This document shows, piece after piece, positions 6,711 through 7,070 of a stretch of DNA of 7,070 bases. How positions within the stretch are numbered: the stretch's first letter is position 1; every line of letters starts with the position of its first letter. The stretch covers positions 1 through 7,070 of the forward strand of contig SFJB01000086.1 in assembly GCA_004555145.1 (NCBI GenBank), given 5' to 3'. The DNA comes from Bacteroidales bacterium (GTDB taxonomy: Bacteria; Bacteroidota; Bacteroidia; Bacteroidales; UBA932). The notes under the pieces were generated by a model that ran no database searches, was not told where the DNA came from, and saw only the letters and a program-made list of their open reading frames with translations. Position numbers and translations under genes: made by a program.

Positions 6711-6742
6711 TTGCGCATAATGCAGTTAATTTCTTAAATTTG
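6711..6742 (+). promoter_or_regulatory. Putative promoter (-33/-7) for the DUF4491 gene
   Basis: TAAATTTG at 6735-6742 matches the Bacteroidota -7 consensus. A partial -33 element, TTG at 6711-6713 (consensus TTTG), lies 21 nt upstream, inside the normal range. The box ends 20 nt before ATG 6763, implying a short leader. This is the best-supported promoter in the window. Confidence 0.55.
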
Positions 6743-6762
6743 CCGGACTTATTGGAACATAT

Positions 6763-7062
6763 ATGAATTACGTCGGTGTCATCATTGGTCTGGCGACCTT
6801 CCTCATAATCGGACTTTTCCACCCGATAGTCATCAAGGCTGAATACCATTTCGGCAAACAATGCTGGTGGGTATTTGCGATAGCAGGACTTCTGTTCTGC
6901 CTTGGATCGCTTCTGGCCGAGAACATTATCTTCTCAAGTCTTTCCGGCGTGACTGCATTCTCTTGCTTCTGGTCCATTCTGGAACTCTTCGAGCAGGAAA
7001 AGCGTGTGAAGAAAGGATGGTTCCCTTCCAATCCCAAGCGTGAACGCAGGAAAAACAAATAA
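6763..7062 (+). CDS. DUF4491 family small membrane protein
   Basis: This 99-residue protein has three predicted membrane helices (about 3-20, 35-52 and 55-73) and a basic tail (79-99). The pattern matches DUF4491 as I remember it: 'IIGLATFLIIGLFHPIVIKAEY' near 7-28, a WW at 35-36, 'AENIIFSSLSG' at 52-62, and the closing ELFEQEKRVKKGWFP plus NPKR (74-93). The family is widespread in Bacteroidota and has no known function. The conserved 'GLFHP' motif puts a His-Pro at the end of the first helix. It has its own promoter-like sequence, diverges from obgE and appears monocistronic within the window; only 8 nt follow the stop, so any downstream partner is unseen. ATG 6763 agrees with the family's usual N-terminus. 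Confidence 0.9.
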   Translation: MNYVGVIIGLATFLIIGLFHPIVIKAEYHFGKQCWWVFAIAGLLFCLGSLLAENIIFSSLSGVTAFSCFWSILELFEQEKRVKKGWFPSNPKRERRKNK

Positions 7063-7070
7063 GAGTTGTG

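Noticed and set aside
1..7070. Search for a novel defence, mobile or RNA system
   Set aside because: Every long stretch is accounted for by recognisable core genes; there are no direct-repeat arrays, transposase or integrase genes, tRNA or rRNA sequences or gaps over 300 nt.

Overview
The window looks like an ordinary chromosomal, housekeeping stretch from a member of the Bacteroidota, most likely the order Bacteroidales. Three things point there. The block parA-parB-DUF5683-mltD is typical of that group. DUF4491 and DUF5683 proteins are essentially Bacteroidota families. The promoter-like sites match the Bacteroidota -7 consensus TAnnTTTG, and no strong Shine-Dalgarno sequences precede the genes. 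I cannot name the family or genus. Base composition looks even across the window, and I see no mobile element, RNA gene, CRISPR array or sign of recent transfer.

Region 1 (1-4074, minus strand) is one tight operon read right to left: parA, parB, a membrane protein of the DUF5683 family, and an MltD-like lytic transglycosylase cut by the left edge. The junctions are a 4-nt overlap, a 1-nt overlap and a 2-nt gap, so translational coupling is likely. It joins chromosome partition (ParA ATPase, ParB CTP-dependent clamp) to an envelope protein of unknown role and a peptidoglycan-cleaving enzyme. The DUF5683 protein carries an internal duplication of the family's core motif.

Region 2 (4075-5068, plus strand) is a single divergent gene for a diacylglycerol-kinase-like lipid kinase. 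The 52-nt gap it shares with parA holds a -7-like box for each direction. The kinase box lies only 4 nt from its ATG, which suggests a leaderless or nearly leaderless mRNA.

Region 3 (5049-6641, minus strand) is obgE followed without any gap by a PAP2-family membrane phosphatase. The phosphatase gene runs tail-to-tail into the lipid kinase gene with a 20-nt overlap of coding sequence.

Region 4 (6642-7070) is a 121-nt divergent promoter region followed by a small three-helix membrane protein of the DUF4491 family on the plus strand.

There is no gene-free stretch longer than 300 bases. I did not find a clearly new system. The points most worth a second look are the duplicated DUF5683 protein inside the partition operon, the overlapping divergent promoters, and the lipid kinase and phosphatase genes with overlapping 3' ends.
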